Assembly: GCF_026151205.1 (NCBI RefSeq)
Contig: NC_087074.1
Span: forward strand, 808,001-872,000
Direction: 5' to 3'
DNA: 64,000 nt
Source: Bolinopsis microptera
Taxonomy: Eukaryota; Ctenophora; Tentaculata; Lobata; Bolinopsidae
Part shown: in pieces, positions 47,108 through 58,975 of the stretch
Layout: every line of letters begins with the position of its first letter
How positions within the stretch are numbered: position 1 is the first letter of the stretch
The notes under the pieces: model-generated
The model's input: the letters and a program-made list of their open reading frames with translations, nothing else
The model's database searches: none
What the model was told of the DNA's origin: nothing
Program-made: the position numbers and the translations under genes

Positions 47108-50100
47108 TCAAAGAAGCTTTGGAGCAGTATATTTGGGCTGCATATCAGCAAAGAAGTCTTCTTCAGGCTGGACCGCCCGCTCTAAGTTCATGATATCAGA
47201 CACTGTAGCGGGAACTATCACCGCTGGCTCCACGGCCGGGCGGATATCCTCTGTTACAGTTTCCAGTGGCTGAACTTCTGAGAGTTTCAGGTTCTTCATC
47301 TCAATACCTTCATCTGATTCGTACTGTGTCTCAAAGTCACTCCACCCTCCATTCTCCCAGTTTGAGAAACCATCCTCCTGGTTCCCTGATGTATCTATTA
47401 TTGCAGCAGTTGAAACTTCTTCTTCTTCGTTAGCTGAGCTCACTTTACTGCCCATATTAACTGGAGTCTCAACCTCCTGATCGGAGAACACCACCCCCTC
47501 CTCCTCCTCTAACTTCTCCTCACTCTCTGAAGTTTGTTTGGCGATCTCCAGGAGAGACTTCTGTTCCTTCTCTTCGTCTGAAACTGGCAGATCCAGATTG
47601 TTATCACTGTCCCACATGCCAGTGTCGGAGAGAGACTCTGGTTTGTATTCCATGGAGACACCCTGTTGCTCGTGGACGAGAAGAGGAGGTCCGTGAGTGA
47701 AACGCTGTTTTTTTAGAATACTGTGACGAGCAATATCTGTAACTCCGTCCGGTGTCGCTTTTTTGCATTCCGGTCGAGCTGCAACCTCAATCAGCTTCAC
47801 TTGCTTTTGTTGTTCCTGTTCCTTAATCTTTCTTGCTTCTCTCTTCCTTTTAGACTCCTGTGCTCGCTTCTCTCGTTCATCTTTCAGCATGTCCTGTCTG
47901 GAAACATGCAACATTGGGTACTCTTTTCCAGAATCAAGATCAGACTCGTTCATTATTTCACCATTCATCGTCTGTGTAAAAGACTGTTCCCCGATACCAT
48001 CTGATTGTGTTTCAGTTTTCACTAAAGGTCTCGCCTCTACTCCCCGGGGGAAGGCATCGTGGAAGTGTGATTTTTGCAGGGAGCTCCCGACAACAGTAGT
48101 TGCACCAAGAAATGAGGTGAGAACGGCGAGCGAGTTGAAAGTGGCCATTACAATCGCATCATCAGTGTCATTGAGTCCCAATAAAATTTCGGGAAGAAGG
48201 CTGTCTTTTACAAAGTGAGATGGAAGGAAAGGGACATACCAGCGAGTCAGCCGAAGAAGAACAAGTCTAGTATGTTTTGCTCGTCGTTTGAGCAGCTCTG
48301 TCAATAAAGGTGCCATTATCTTGGCGTATGATTCTGCTTTATAAAATCCTCTGCTCTCTCTTTTAGTTTTAACCGAAAGCAGTCGAGGTAAAAGGTATTC
48401 GCGAGCATTTTCATCAGCAAATATCAAATCACTGAACATCAACCGCATGAGATACTTTTGAAATAAGTCACTTGACACTTGAATCAAATCTGTGGATGCT
48501 TTCCTGAAAAAGTTCCTTTTCTCTTCGTCCGACTTTATGGTTATAGATTCCAAGAATTCGACGGAGTAAATGAGAGCATGTTGAGGGTATGATTTAAAGT
48601 ATTGGCAGCCCAGAAACGACTCAACTGTGGGCCTTTTTCGTGGGTCAGCGTTACAGTATGACTTTTTCACGGTCTGTTTAAATTTCATAAGTCCACCATC
48701 AGGCTTACCATTGAATCTTTCCATGAGCATAATAATCATATGTCCCAGCATCCAAGAGTCACGACAGTGAATAAGATTAGAACTGAAGGTGCCATCTGTA
48801 TCCTCCGGAGCAGCTGGACACTGCGGAGACGAGCAGCGGACTATATCCCCAACCGTCCTCTCATCAACACCACCTTCTTTACAAACGTTCTCTAACCCTC
48901 CCAGCCGCCACAAGTTGTCTGTCTGACTTACAAACACAGATGAAACTCTCATGTTATTGTGGGACATCTGGGCGTTCTTGTGAAGGAAGTTAAGAGAGCT
49001 GGCAATAATGTAGCAGCCCAGGGCTACATCCAGCTCAGTCATTTCTTTAAGAAGTGATCCTAGAGGGACCACTGGTTCTGTTACCAGATATATGGCGTCG
49101 TTATCCTCCTGGAAAAGATAAGGTCGTGAGATAAAGTGTATTGAATTAACTTTGATTGTAAATTATTGATTTTATTGTTTAAAACACAGTGACCTAGATT
49201 TAACATCATGCAGACATGTTTTGGATCTTAGCGGTCGTTCACATATTACGTAATTAATATTTTAGCAATTTTTACCCCCCCCCCTTTTTTTTCCCTCAGA
49301 AAACACTTTTCTCTACATTTCATGCTACCCTGATTATTATGAGCCGAAATCATTGCTATGATATCCGGCCAAGCACCTACTTACTTTAGCAGCCGGATAC
49401 CCAATCCATTCGTAAATTTTATCACTGTCAGAGTGAAATTGAGTGGAATTCTTATTAAAATATTGTCAAGTTGTTATTATTTTAGAGAGTAAAAAAGAAA
49501 ATGTTGATAACGTAATCAACGACCAAAATCAACGACCAAAACCCCCCCCCCCCCCCCCGTAATCAACCGTAAGCATTCGGAACCCCACCCCCCCCCCCCC
49601 CGGCTGATTACGTTATATGTGAACGACCCCTTCGTATTATTTTGTGAAATCAAAATTAAGTTAATTCTGACCACCCTATACTTTGAAAAAAATTAGGCCA
49701 ACCCATAAAGCTCGAGCTCTGAGGTCCGGATCGATCCTATTAGGATTAGATCAGTCTGAGGTTGGTTAGACAGACGGTCTGCTAAAAGATGATATTCTAA
49801 GAGAGATATAGACCAGGACTGGGATCAGCAGGGATTGACTACTGATAGGTCAACTTGTGGCCAGGACTGCAATTTAGTTTATTGAATGATAATTAGTAGT
49901 CTAGACTGCTCAGCTAAATCATCAGAGTTGATTGCTTTTGCTAATTTAATTTTCAATACCTGGAAAATCAAAAGGCTGATCCTGGCATTGGTCTTGGCTC
50001 ATGATAAATCACTGATTTAAAATCGCTCAAAACTTGTAATGTGTGATCCCAACAACAGCTGTTGATCAGCACTTTTTCTTTCAATCATGCTTTCAAAGGC

Positions 50101-50648
50101 TATATTTTATAAGAGAATTTGCTGAGCAGAGTTCTCAAAAACAAGTGTTTGAAATTGAACACCTGTGTTAAACAAAAGGTATCATAATTTCAACGTTATA
50201 ATAGATGTTGATTCTGGTGGGGAGGTGGGCAATATTTGTTTACCTGAAAGTTGACACGTGATCAATCCATGTAATTATACCATATATAGGGTAATTGCAC
50301 ATTTTGATGCACATTTTGATGCACATTTTGATAACGTCACATGTTGCCTCGAATATGCTTCACCTCCCCCCCCCCCCCCCCCCCCCCCCCACCAGAATCT
50401 AACTAATGAAAACATACCTGGCTCTCAATGTAGTGGAGCAGGTAAGGGTGCCTGCACAGCTTGAGATTCTTCACAAATTGCTGACATCTCTTTTGAGAAC
50501 CTAGTCCACCTTTCTTGTGAACAAAGATACTACATTTACCACCGTTAGCTAGTTTACCGTGGTTAATGGACCAAGGGAATGTGTCTGATTGTGGGACGAC
50601 TCTTTCTAGTACTGTGACAGCTGGGGCTTTAGAGTTTGTAGCACCCAT
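47108..50648 (-). CDS. SCYL3: SCYL3 (PACE-1)-like SCY1 family pseudokinase
   Basis: Two exons, 50648-50418 and 49108-47108, join in frame to 743 residues. The start MGATNS is chosen over an upstream ATG in frame because Gly2 followed by xxxS is an N-myristoylation signal, as in vertebrate SCYL3 (MGSENS). Residues about 20-260 are a degraded kinase domain. The catalytic HRD is HNN (127-129, in AQMSHNNMRVSSVFVS) and DFG is replaced by LGG (146-148), so it is a pseudokinase. A HEAT-repeat region follows (about 270-430, with LLPEILLGLNDTDDAIVMAT and LAVLTSFLGATTVVG). Then come a Lys/Arg/Glu-rich coiled stretch and a long acidic tail with NWENGGWSDFE and DFFADMQPKY, comparable to WFADM near the human C-terminus. 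SCYL3 is known as a Golgi/cytoplasmic scaffold that binds ezrin. The 1.3-kb intron contains a MITE and poly-C runs. Confidence 0.92.
49233..49628. mobile_element. MITE in the SCYL3 intron with 22-bp inverted ends
   Basis: The left end GGTCGTTCACATATTACGTA and the inverse of the right end (49607-49628) agree over 22 bp with one mismatch. The interior carries several poly-C runs (49538-49560, 49590-49603). A solitary related end lies at 34521. No clear target duplication was seen; the superfamily is unassigned. Confidence 0.7.
50285..50395. repeat. 12-bp repeat and poly-C run in the SCYL3 intron
   Basis: GCACATTTTGAT is repeated three times at 50297-50332, followed at about 50366-50390 by a C homopolymer, shortly before the exon 1 donor as read on the reverse strand. 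Confidence 0.6.
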
Positions 50649-51029
50649 TTCTGCATTGCTAAACGATATTACATATATTAGCATGAGGTTGGTATTTGTT
50701 TCACTATTGTTATAGTGAAATACTGAAAAATACAAGAAATTAGTAGATCAACTCAATAGAAACTATAAAGATCAAACATGAATTAGATAAGTGGAGGATA
50801 GAAATAGGCATAACAATAATCAAATTATTATTGTAGAAGGCTACATAGTATATAATAGTAAAACTATTGGTAGTGAAACATAATGTATGAAAAATAATAA
50901 TCATAGAACACAATTGAAACAATACAACACATTTCAATTGAAACTAAAATAATGATTGACCACTTGCACTGTAGCAAAAAATTGAAATTATAATGATACA
51001 ATTACAAAACATAAAAACCAAGAAACTAT

Positions 51030-51212
51030 TTAAAATGTTTCTTTTCTAGTGGAATAATCCAATAAGCAGCTTAGTATCTGTCCCAAAATGACTACAACAG
51101 CAAGTACTGTGATTCCAAAGATAGGCTGACGTTTATCAGGACCAAAACTAAGCCCGAATTTATGTTGATGCTTTGCTGTGTTTAACCATATCTTTTCGAT
51201 TTTACGGTCTGC
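51030..51212 (-). CDS. Possible tail-anchor exon
   Basis: After a GTGAACAG acceptor the reverse frame encodes ADRKIEKIWLNTAKHQHKFG, a short linker, then a hydrophobic span PIFGITVLAVVVILGQILSC and a short polar end before TAA: a single C-terminal membrane segment. It lies 24 bp below the stop of the acidic ORF at 51237-52605 and probably ends that gene. I could not find a donor that joins them in frame (the direct gap intron would be only 28 bases). The protein is not recognised. Confidence 0.4.
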   Translation of the reverse strand, partial: ADRKIEKIWLNTAKHQHKFGLSFGPDKRQPIFGITVLAVVVILGQILSCLLDYSTRKETF

Positions 51213-51236
51213 CTGTTCACATGTTCATATTCATAA

Positions 51237-52605
51237 TTACAGAAAAAGTTCATCAGAACCCCATGATTTGTCGGATTCATCTGATTCTGAAAGCCTAAAT
51301 TCATAATGCTCGGATGTTTCTTGAGATGAAAGATCACTTAACTTGGGCAAATCATTTGACTCAACCACATTAGTTTGTACATCTTCATTTGTTTCTGGAA
51401 CAAACAAATCATTGGAAGAATCTGCTGAGTTTACATTACTTGCAGAATCTGTAGAGTGCTCTAAAGGTAAGCTATCCTCAACAGAACGGATCGTGTCTGA
51501 TTCAACTGGCTCTGTTTCTTCTTGACCTCTTGTAACATTTAAAGATTCATCTACAATATTTTCTTGACTACTTGTAAGATTTGCTACATTTAACAGTTCA
51601 TCGATGCTTCTCTCTTTAGTGCTCTCCCTCCCCCTGAAAATTTGGAACATTTTTCATATTCATCTGTTCATCAATAATTTTATCTTCAGTATCAGATAGC
51701 TGGTCATAAATACTATCATCCTCTCTCAAGAGGTCAGCAATAACTTCAGGTTCAATCCAAATGGGTGCTTCAGTTTCAAAACTTCCAATTGTCTCATGGT
51801 CATGACTTTGCCTCAATGAGTGAACATCTTCAATTTCGTTTTCTAGTTCCTTAACTAGAGTTATATCATGGTTAAGTTTATTGACAGTTTTCTTTTTGCA
51901 GACGTTTCCTTTTGAATTCGGTGTTGAAGAGAGAAGAGGTCTGCCTGACAACATTGTATTTGCGGTAGAACATCTGAACTGATCATTTCTGCCAGAAGTA
52001 GCATCAACTGTGTCGATATTACACTCACCATCAGTTTTTAAGGATCTGATTTTATTGATATTAATACCAGATGCAGAAGGAGTACAATTTTGAGTTGCTG
52101 GTGAAACAACAACACACTGAACTTTGCATCTTCTCCGTTTTCTACTCCCAACCTTTTGAGCTTCACAATCACTGACTTGTTCGGAATCTTGCATTTTATT
52201 AATCTCTTTCTTGTTCTGGTGACGAATTGGAGTTAAGAAGGAGTTTTGAAAATGCAAGTTTGCTTCTGGAGTAAATCTTAACCTTTTAGATTTCCTATGG
52301 TAGGTTGAATTTATGTCAGGTTCAATGGGACTCAGATCAAAACGTATCTCACTTTGCTCATTGTGCAATGGTAAACTTAGTGGAGTAGAGTTGCTTGGCA
52401 ACTTTATTTCTTTGGAGCCACTTTCTTCTGAAATTTGCTGTTGTCTTTGGGAATTGCTTTCACCATCAGACTCTTCAGGTGATGAGAAAAAGATGTTGTG
52501 TGCTCTAGTTAAAATCTCTTCATCTTTTTCTTCTTCCCATTGTTTCTTGTTTTCATCCGAGCTTTTTATTAATGAGTCCACAATGAAATGATAACCTTAG
52601 ACTTA
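51237..52605 (-). CDS. Unrecognised acidic, Ser-rich protein, one-base frameshift
   Basis: Two overlapping reverse frames, about 52605-51616 and 51650-51237, make one protein if one G is removed from the G5 run at 51634-51630. The join then reads NVPNFQGRESTKERSIDELL. There is no ATG at the 5' end (the open frame reaches back to an in-frame stop near 52596, with an AG nearby), so upstream exons are expected. Features: EEEKDEEIL, SSPEESDGES, a basic patch YHRKSKRLRF and RKRRRCK (possible nuclear signal), IWIEPEVIADLLREDDSIYD, and a Ser/Asp/Glu-rich C-terminal part. Composition suggests a phosphorylated, largely disordered protein. No family is recognised. The frameshift may be a homopolymer sequencing error or real decay. 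Confidence 0.55.
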
Positions 52606-52834
52606 ACAAATTTGACAACTCTATCTCTCCTGATCAGTGATCACAGGACATCTTTCCACATAAAGCCAATTGCTTGATTACATGTGGTGTATTTCTATTG
52701 TATATTATACTTCTAAATCTGAAAGCAGATAAGTTCAAAGTGTATATAGGTTAACATCTGATTGAAGTTGTCTACCCTAATGTCTTAATTGACCTTAAAA
52801 ACATGAGTTTGAAAATACACTGAGGGTGTAAAAC

Positions 52835-53103
52835 CAGTGGCGTAACGAAGGGCCCCACCGACCCTGCTGTGCGGGGGAGCAATCTTAGGGAGGCGCAAAA
52901 TCGTCGTTTGAATGTGGGACAATTTCGAAAAACTTAACCAAGGTACTAGCAAAACTGCGCATTTGGCTCTAGAAACAAATTTTTTTTACAGGCATATCCT
53001 CTAAAATCATCTTATTTGTTCAATTTTAGGGAGGGGTGCCAAAAGGGGAGGGGGCACGCTTTTTCAGCGGGGGGGGGTGTCAATAGGCAATGTTAAGCCA
53101 CTG
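52835..53103. mobile_element. hAT MITE with exact 8-bp target duplication
   Basis: The 269-bp element starts CAGTGGCGTAACG and ends TGTTAAGCCACTG. It is flanked on both sides by TGTAAAAC (52827-52834 and 53104-53111). Related copies are the outer parts of 26874-28218, a fragment near 9700-9800 and a 24-bp remnant at 43350. No coding capacity. Confidence 0.9.
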
Positions 53104-53111
53104 TGTAAAAC

Positions 53112-55060
53112 CAAATAAAGTCACCAAGTTTCATAATTTGAATGTGCACTACCTGGTGCAAATTAAAATCAAACTAAATTTTTAAAATGTTATAATATAT
53201 ATATATATATAACTCTAAAACTCTGGTCACAAGAGCAACTGCCTAAACGTGCAGAAGTGAAAACAAATACATAAAATACTAGCAATCCTTTAGAAAAATA
53301 TTATAAATGTTATAAACGGAAATTGTTCGCAAGTTAAGAGTGTAATATAAAGAGAAATTCTCCAAGAGAAATCAATTATTCGCATGTTTCGTAATCACTT
53401 TTCGTGATCACTTTTCAGCTAATGCATGTCGACAGTCCCATTTCAACTAGCATGCTTTTAAAGTCAGCCGTAAAACTTGCAACCTTTTTGAACACTGATT
53501 ACATAATTTTGTTCGCCTGTACACTGTACGACTCCAGTAAATAAAAGTAAGTTGTTCCTACTATATATATACGCATATGTAGACGCATTTTCGATCATAA
53601 CGAGAAAACCTGTTTTCCATAATAGAAACTTTCAAACTCTATGATTATTGATGATTATTGATGATTAATGACAATGAGTCAGTCAACTTAGTGTAGTTCA
53701 GCTTTCAAATAGACTAAAATCGAGGTGCCAGTATCACATATTAGACGCTATCAAGTAACATACTAAACTTGAATGATTCATTGACTGTTCTAAACAATAG
53801 AAAATTTTAAAAAGACACCCGATTAAAGAATATTTGAAATTACTTTTTCAACAACGCTCAATTCGTACAGATAAACATATAATTATATACACGAATGTGC
53901 GCTGCGCGGCGCGGAAGGAAATTTATTCTAAACTTCAACAATTATTAACTTTTTAAATTTGGAAATAGTACCGACCTGCCCAAAAAAGTAAAAATTGACA
54001 ATAGCGTTTCGTTTCTAGCACGGATGATTTATATTACTAATCACTTTTGACTCTACACTCGACTTCACCTAACCATGTGCTTTCGCGCCGCTGCGGGCGC
54101 GCTTGTCTCACGCGCCCACTGCCCAGAAACCTTTACTGGATGGGGCTTAACTTTGAAAGTAAAAGAGTTGGAGACTTTTGGTTTTTTGTAACGTGTTCCT
54201 CTTTTAAAAGTAACGTTACCTCCCCAGGAAGAAAATTCAAGGCAACGTAGTTGTTTGTCATTCATACGTTGTATGACCCGCCGCTTGCTCTAACCAGAGC
54301 CCTAGCCCTTTCGCTTGCAGTACGCGTAGACACAAAGCTATGTGAAACCCGCCGCGCACGAGTGCGCGGCTCCCCCTGTATCGCGTCGTAGAAACTCTAC
54401 TATAGTGAAGCGACAGTGGGGGTCACCACGTGATACAAGTAGTTGTTGAGTTATCTCAAAATCTCCAGAAAAGTCCCATTTCGGGCCGATCAAAAGTTTG
54501 CAACGTTAACTCTGCAGATTCCTGTACTCTGATTGGCTGAATTGTGTCACGTGGTAGCTGCTCGAACATTGAAATGCGCCACGCGTGCAAATCATGCTTG
54601 ATGTCGCGCGCGAGGTCGAGCCGTTTGTTTAAATTAAACCAACTCTAGTACCACCACCAGCCAGTAACTTTTCCTGTAAGTTAGGCGGGCGCGCGCTACT
54701 GCAAGCGCAAGGGCTCTGGATAGAGCAACACTCGACTGTTTGCTCTAACCGGATCAGCCCTTTCGCTTGCAGTTGCGCGCGACGGCAGTCCGCGTAGACA
54801 CATGGCTATGTGAACTTGACTGTCACGTAACTTTTTAACCCGTTCTCTAGCGCTATATTTGTGACCCTGACCGACGCCGCGCGACTATTTGTGTTCGAAA
54901 TTTAAACCTCGTTACTGGGCGGTGCTTTGATTCACGATGTCAATCCTTCCTAGCTCGGCGAGGCCCAGTGGTGCATCTCGCCGATCTGTGAAATGCAAAG
55001 ATGTGCAGACTGAGCCGGTTTTTCTTCCAGTTGATGGTCTAGTATAGATGAACAAATCTT
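53112..55060. other. Gene-free DNA with GC-rich composite repeat
   Basis: 53.1-54.0 kb is AT-rich with a TGATTATTGA triplication near 53640. From about 54050 to 54990 it holds the inverse of the 24 kb composite repeat. Nearby 54.5-54.9 kb is rich in GCGC. No exon recognised. Confidence 0.5.
54050..54990. repeat. GC-rich composite repeat, inverted relative to 24.15-24.77 kb
   Basis: Matching inverse blocks are CACCTAACCATGTGCTTTCG (54066), GCCGCGCACTCGTGCGCGG-type sequence (54350-54372), ACTCTACTATAGTGAAGCGA/CAGTGGGGGTCACCACGTGA (54393-54433), GCGCGCTACTGCAAGCGCAAGGG (54690-54715) and CTCGGCGAGGCCCAGT/ATCTCGCCGAT (54954-54986). Confidence 0.7.
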
Positions 55061-55066
55061 GTATAG

Positions 55067-55474
55067 ATGAACAAAATCCTAGGAAGGGAATTCTTTGAAA
55101 AAGAGCATACAAAGCCGTTGTTTAACAAGAACGGCCTTCTTACCGTCCACAACCTGTACAAATACACATGTCTATTAGAACTGTTCAAAATTGTCAGATT
55201 AGAATCTCCAATCTCACTCCTATCTTTACTCCACAGATCACCATCACAAAGACGTTCAAACCAGTTCATCACCCCAAACCCATCCTCCTCTTTCATTTAT
55301 CAATCAACAAAAATGTGGAACGACTGTCGAAAAATTGACAGTTTGATAAGCTTTACTAAGTCAACGAACTTAGTTAAAGTAACACTGAAGAGTGAGCTAC
55401 TCAAGATACAGTCAAGGTACGAAGAATTAGAATGGACAGAATTAAACTTTGATAAGAATGAGCTTGTATTTTAA
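55067..55474 (+). pseudogene. LINE family B 3' coding fragment
   Basis: The frame encodes FFEKEHTKPLFNKNGLLTVH, NLYKYTCLLELFKI, SFIYQSTKMWNDCRK and KVTLKSELLKI, ending in stop at 55474. It aligns with the post-RT region at 57577-58047 and with the copy inside the hAT element. The 5' end is truncated at about 55070. A 15-bp duplication (GTATAGATGAACAAA) sits just before it. Confidence 0.7.
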
Positions 55475-56700
55475 AACAGAGTCCTTTGACTTTATTATTT
55501 TGAAATTGAAGAATCGTCTGGCCACAACTCATTTCGTTCGCATTATAGATTCACATTCACTTTCATTTTCACTATCACGCACAGTACAGGGTCATACCTC
55601 AATACCAAATTATTATAGGGCACAAGAACAAATTTGTTTACAATTATCAAAATTTGTTGAGCCCAGCAGCTTACTTCTTTTCCTCTCTTCCCCCGTCGTC
55701 TGGAGCATGTGATTTTTGTTGATATCCGAGCTCTTGTTTTTATCTTTTGGTTAACTTTCTGTGATTGGACTCGGTAATTTCGTCCCCGCCGAGTGGGACG
55801 ATGCTTGCTCGCCAGTTAAGCTATACTTTAGATGACACTAAAAATATTAAATATAAAATGTGTCCAGTATGGCGCAAATGCATAATTTGATAATTTCTCG
55901 ACGCCGTCGTCGGGGTGAGAGTTATCTGAACCAACTACATGCCCCTACGATTGCGTCACCACTGGTGAGCAAGCATTTGTTTGTTGTTTAGTTGTGTTGA
56001 AAGGGAACATTACTTGATTAATTCATCCATTCGGATTTTAATAACGATGAGCTATGATATACCGTTCATCTTAGACTATTGGATCAATCTTATTATATGA
56101 TTAGATTTTATAAACGAACTTGGCACACAAAAGATTATAATGCGGAGGTTGGCTGGCTCTTCTATAATAAATACGACACTTCAATTTACAGAATGCTTGC
56201 TAGAGGTAAGACAAAATATTATCAGACTATACATGCAGCATGAGTAACTGGTGGATAAGCCTTCGGTAAAAACGGATCCGGAAAAGTCAATGCGGCACTC
56301 GGGTCCTTGGTATTGTCGTAGGTATATTGTCCATTATCTACGTTCTGCTTTCGTAGTTTAAACAATAGTGAGTTCTAAATATACAGCTTTAAACCGATTA
56401 AGTATGAATGAACGAAATACCTGACAATCCGCACTCTTATAATCCAAAAGCATGAGTAACTCGTAGTGATGTATGATTTTAAGAAACTTTAAATTAATTT
56501 TGGCGCTCACAGGTCCTCATGAATATGTGATTGCTGCATAAGGTTCTGTAAATGCGCAGGGCACCTTCAAGCTTAAATTATTCACCTTACTGAGGCAGTC
56601 AACCAACGCGTGGCTTTATTTTTATGATATGATATGTTTTGATTGTTATTAATAAATACCAAAATTTAAATTTGTTTTCCTAAAATTTGTTTTCCTCTAG
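55475..56700. other. Gene-free DNA after the LINE B fragment
   Basis: The first part is probably LINE 3' untranslated sequence. I see no exon, RNA gene or clear repeat in the remainder. Confidence 0.4.
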
Positions 56701-56708
56701 AGTTGTAA

Positions 56709-57245
56709 AGGGAAACAGTCCTAGGAGACCAAGCTAGGCTGGACATTTCTACAAGATCGATTTGGAATGCTTCAGAGAGGGCATATTTTGATGTAAGGGT
56801 ATTCCATGCCCCAGCCCCCTCCAATGCAAGCAAATCGATCCATGCAATGTACCAGTTTCATGAAAATGAGAAAAAGCGATGTTACAACGCAAGGGTTCCT
56901 GAAGTGGAGAAAGGAAGCTTCACACCGTTAGTTTTCTTGACGTCTGGTGGAATGGGTAATGAAGCTGAAAGACTAGTGAAGAAGCTGGCTAGTAAAATGG
57001 AGTACCACACAGGTCAAAGGTATAGTATGCGGATGCTGTGGGATGCTGTGGGATATATTAGGAAGCGCCTTCGGTTTGAAATCTTAAGAACAACGGTGAT
57101 TTCTCTCGGGGGAGACTGAGGTGCGAGAAAGAATTTTGTCAATATAGACAGTTTAGATTTGAACTTGGAGCCGCAAGGTCAAGGGTGATTTTCAAAACTT
57201 TGAGTTGTTGAAGGGTTTAGTTTTTTCTTTTTATATAGGGTCATT
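56709..57245 (+). pseudogene. Family A retroelement 3' fragment
   Basis: From 56709 the frame encodes DQARLDISTRSIWNASERAY, FDVRVFHAPAPSNAS, MYQFHENEKKRCYNARV, GSFTPLVFLTSGGMGNEAER and RLRFEILRTTVISL to a stop at 57119. It aligns with 25436-26413 and with the inverted copy at 26570-26873. The 3' untranslated tail (GGGTCATTGTGACATATTAT near 57238) is shared with the inverted copy. 5'-truncated. Confidence 0.75.
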
Positions 57246-57284
57246 GTGACATATTATGTGTATTAGAATTAGAATTATTAGGGG

Positions 57285-57530
57285 GTAGTGTGTTAGTTAT
57301 GAATCCTAGAGATGTGGACACGGCTATCAGTTCAGAACTCAGTAAATCAGATAGTTACAACAAACTAGCTACAGACCCTAACGACCAAATACTTCAACAG
57401 CAGAGGTCCATGATTGAGGGATTAATCAGCGGAGGCTCTTTTAACAGCAAAATTTTAGAAACCATTACTGGATACACGGAACGGGGTGGAAAACTTAGGA
57501 AAACATGTTTTAAGACAACAACTGGTATTC
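57285..57530 (+). pseudogene. Penelope-like element, RT N-terminal fragment
   Basis: The frame encodes VVMNPRDVDTAISSELSKSD, SYNKLATDPND, ISGGSFNSKI and GKLRKTCFKTTTGIP, resembling the conserved region before the fingers of Penelope-type reverse transcriptases (a Yxxx-Dp stretch, then KTHKxGxP). It is cut by LINE B sequence at about 57530-57545. The element resumes at 58698 after an apparent gap of several dozen residues, so either target sequence was lost or the pieces come from two insertions. Confidence 0.5.
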
Positions 57531-57544
57531 CTTATCCTCTATTC

Positions 57545-58697
57545 AAAAGACTGCACAGAAGTACTGTCTGAGGGTCTTGTTTGGTGATAGAGCAGCCTAC
57601 CTGGATAAATTCAAAACGTGTGTTCGAACCAGACCATTTACTGACCAGAAACTTGATAGTAAATTTTATAAAAAGGAGCACACTAAACCTCTGTTTAAAA
57701 ACAACGAGATACTCACTGTACAAAATCTTTATACTTACCATAGCTACATAGAATTATTCAAGATCATGAAGTTTTCTACTCCTATGTCTATGTACGAAGA
57801 GTATTCTCGTTCTTCCAGGAAACCAATGCTTATTATCAATAAACCGGATCCCCCAGACAACCATAACACCAGGTCAACGAAAATATGGAATATAATAACC
57901 CCTAACCTTAAAATCTTTGATTGTTTTGTTAGTATTTCTTGCCTGAAATCCAAACTGAAATCTTCACTACTTTCCAACCAGCATTGTCATGCCGTGTATG
58001 ACTGGACAAATAAAGACTTTGATATATGTAACCTTAAATTTTCGTAGGCTCCTGCAGGGATTCCACCTGACCTCCAAAATTTCATGACCAAATCGACTTA
58101 CTCTGCCAGCGTATTCCTCTGTCAAGTTAAATGTGATGTGTGAGTGAGTAAGTGTAGTGTAAAGATATCCTATTTTTGTATCCAATTTGAATTCTAATAA
58201 AGACCCTAAGCATTATGATCAAATTTTTAGTACAATAGTTATATCAGGGTTGACATCTATGATTAATATTATAACCCAATATTCATTTCTTTTTCTCCCT
58301 TAAATTTAAACCCCTCTTAGACATTTAGCCATGATTTAGTATCGAACACCCAAAATACTTACCGTCCTTAATAATCGTAAAGACCATTTGTTACAAAATA
58401 GCTGCTAGAATAATGCATGCCAAATATTCCCTCTTACACCCACAAATTATAATGCCTTCCTATCAACGCCTCTAATTTGGTCACTAATCAACCAGACTAG
58501 CGTTCTGGTGTGTACAAAAGCTACCAGCCAGTACATTCCTTGCCCCGCTAGTTGATTGTCAAAAAATCATACAGCTCAGAACAAACGGCCATTTACCACT
58601 AAGAGCATTATATGTTTTCATTTGTTTAAATTTTATGCTGTAAAATGTGCTAAAACTTTGATTATTTGTTTAATTGATTATTTGTTTAATTGAGCTC
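57545..58697 (+). pseudogene. LINE family B 3' end and 3' UTR, inserted in the Penelope-like element
   Basis: The frame encodes RVLFGDRAAYLDKFKTCVRT, FYKKEHTKPLFKNNEILTVQ, NLYTYHSYIELFKIMKF, HNTRSTKIWNIITP and KSKLKSSLLSNQH to a stop at 58047, the post-RT end of a CR1/Jockey-like LINE. About 640 bp of untranslated sequence follows. The 3' end is a tandem doublet of GATTATTTGTTTAATT (58665-58696). The next base resumes the Penelope-like frame (ALYPSMRQDIV). Confidence 0.75.
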
Positions 58698-58975
58698 TAT
58701 ATCCTAGTATGAGGCAGGATATCGTCCGACAGTCGGTTAATGCAGCACTAGAAGAAGATACAACGCTCGCCCAAACATCAAATCAGGCATGATGACAAGT
58801 ATCAACTTTTGTCTACAGAACTCGACACTAGAGTACAGAGGAGAGTTTTTCAGAGCCATCAAAGGTGTTCCAACAGGCGGTTCGATCTCAAGACCCTTAG
58901 CAGATACATTTCTGAAATTTTTGAAGATTTTCTTAAAAGAGAACATCGATTATCTTGAAATTGAAAATCGATTAT

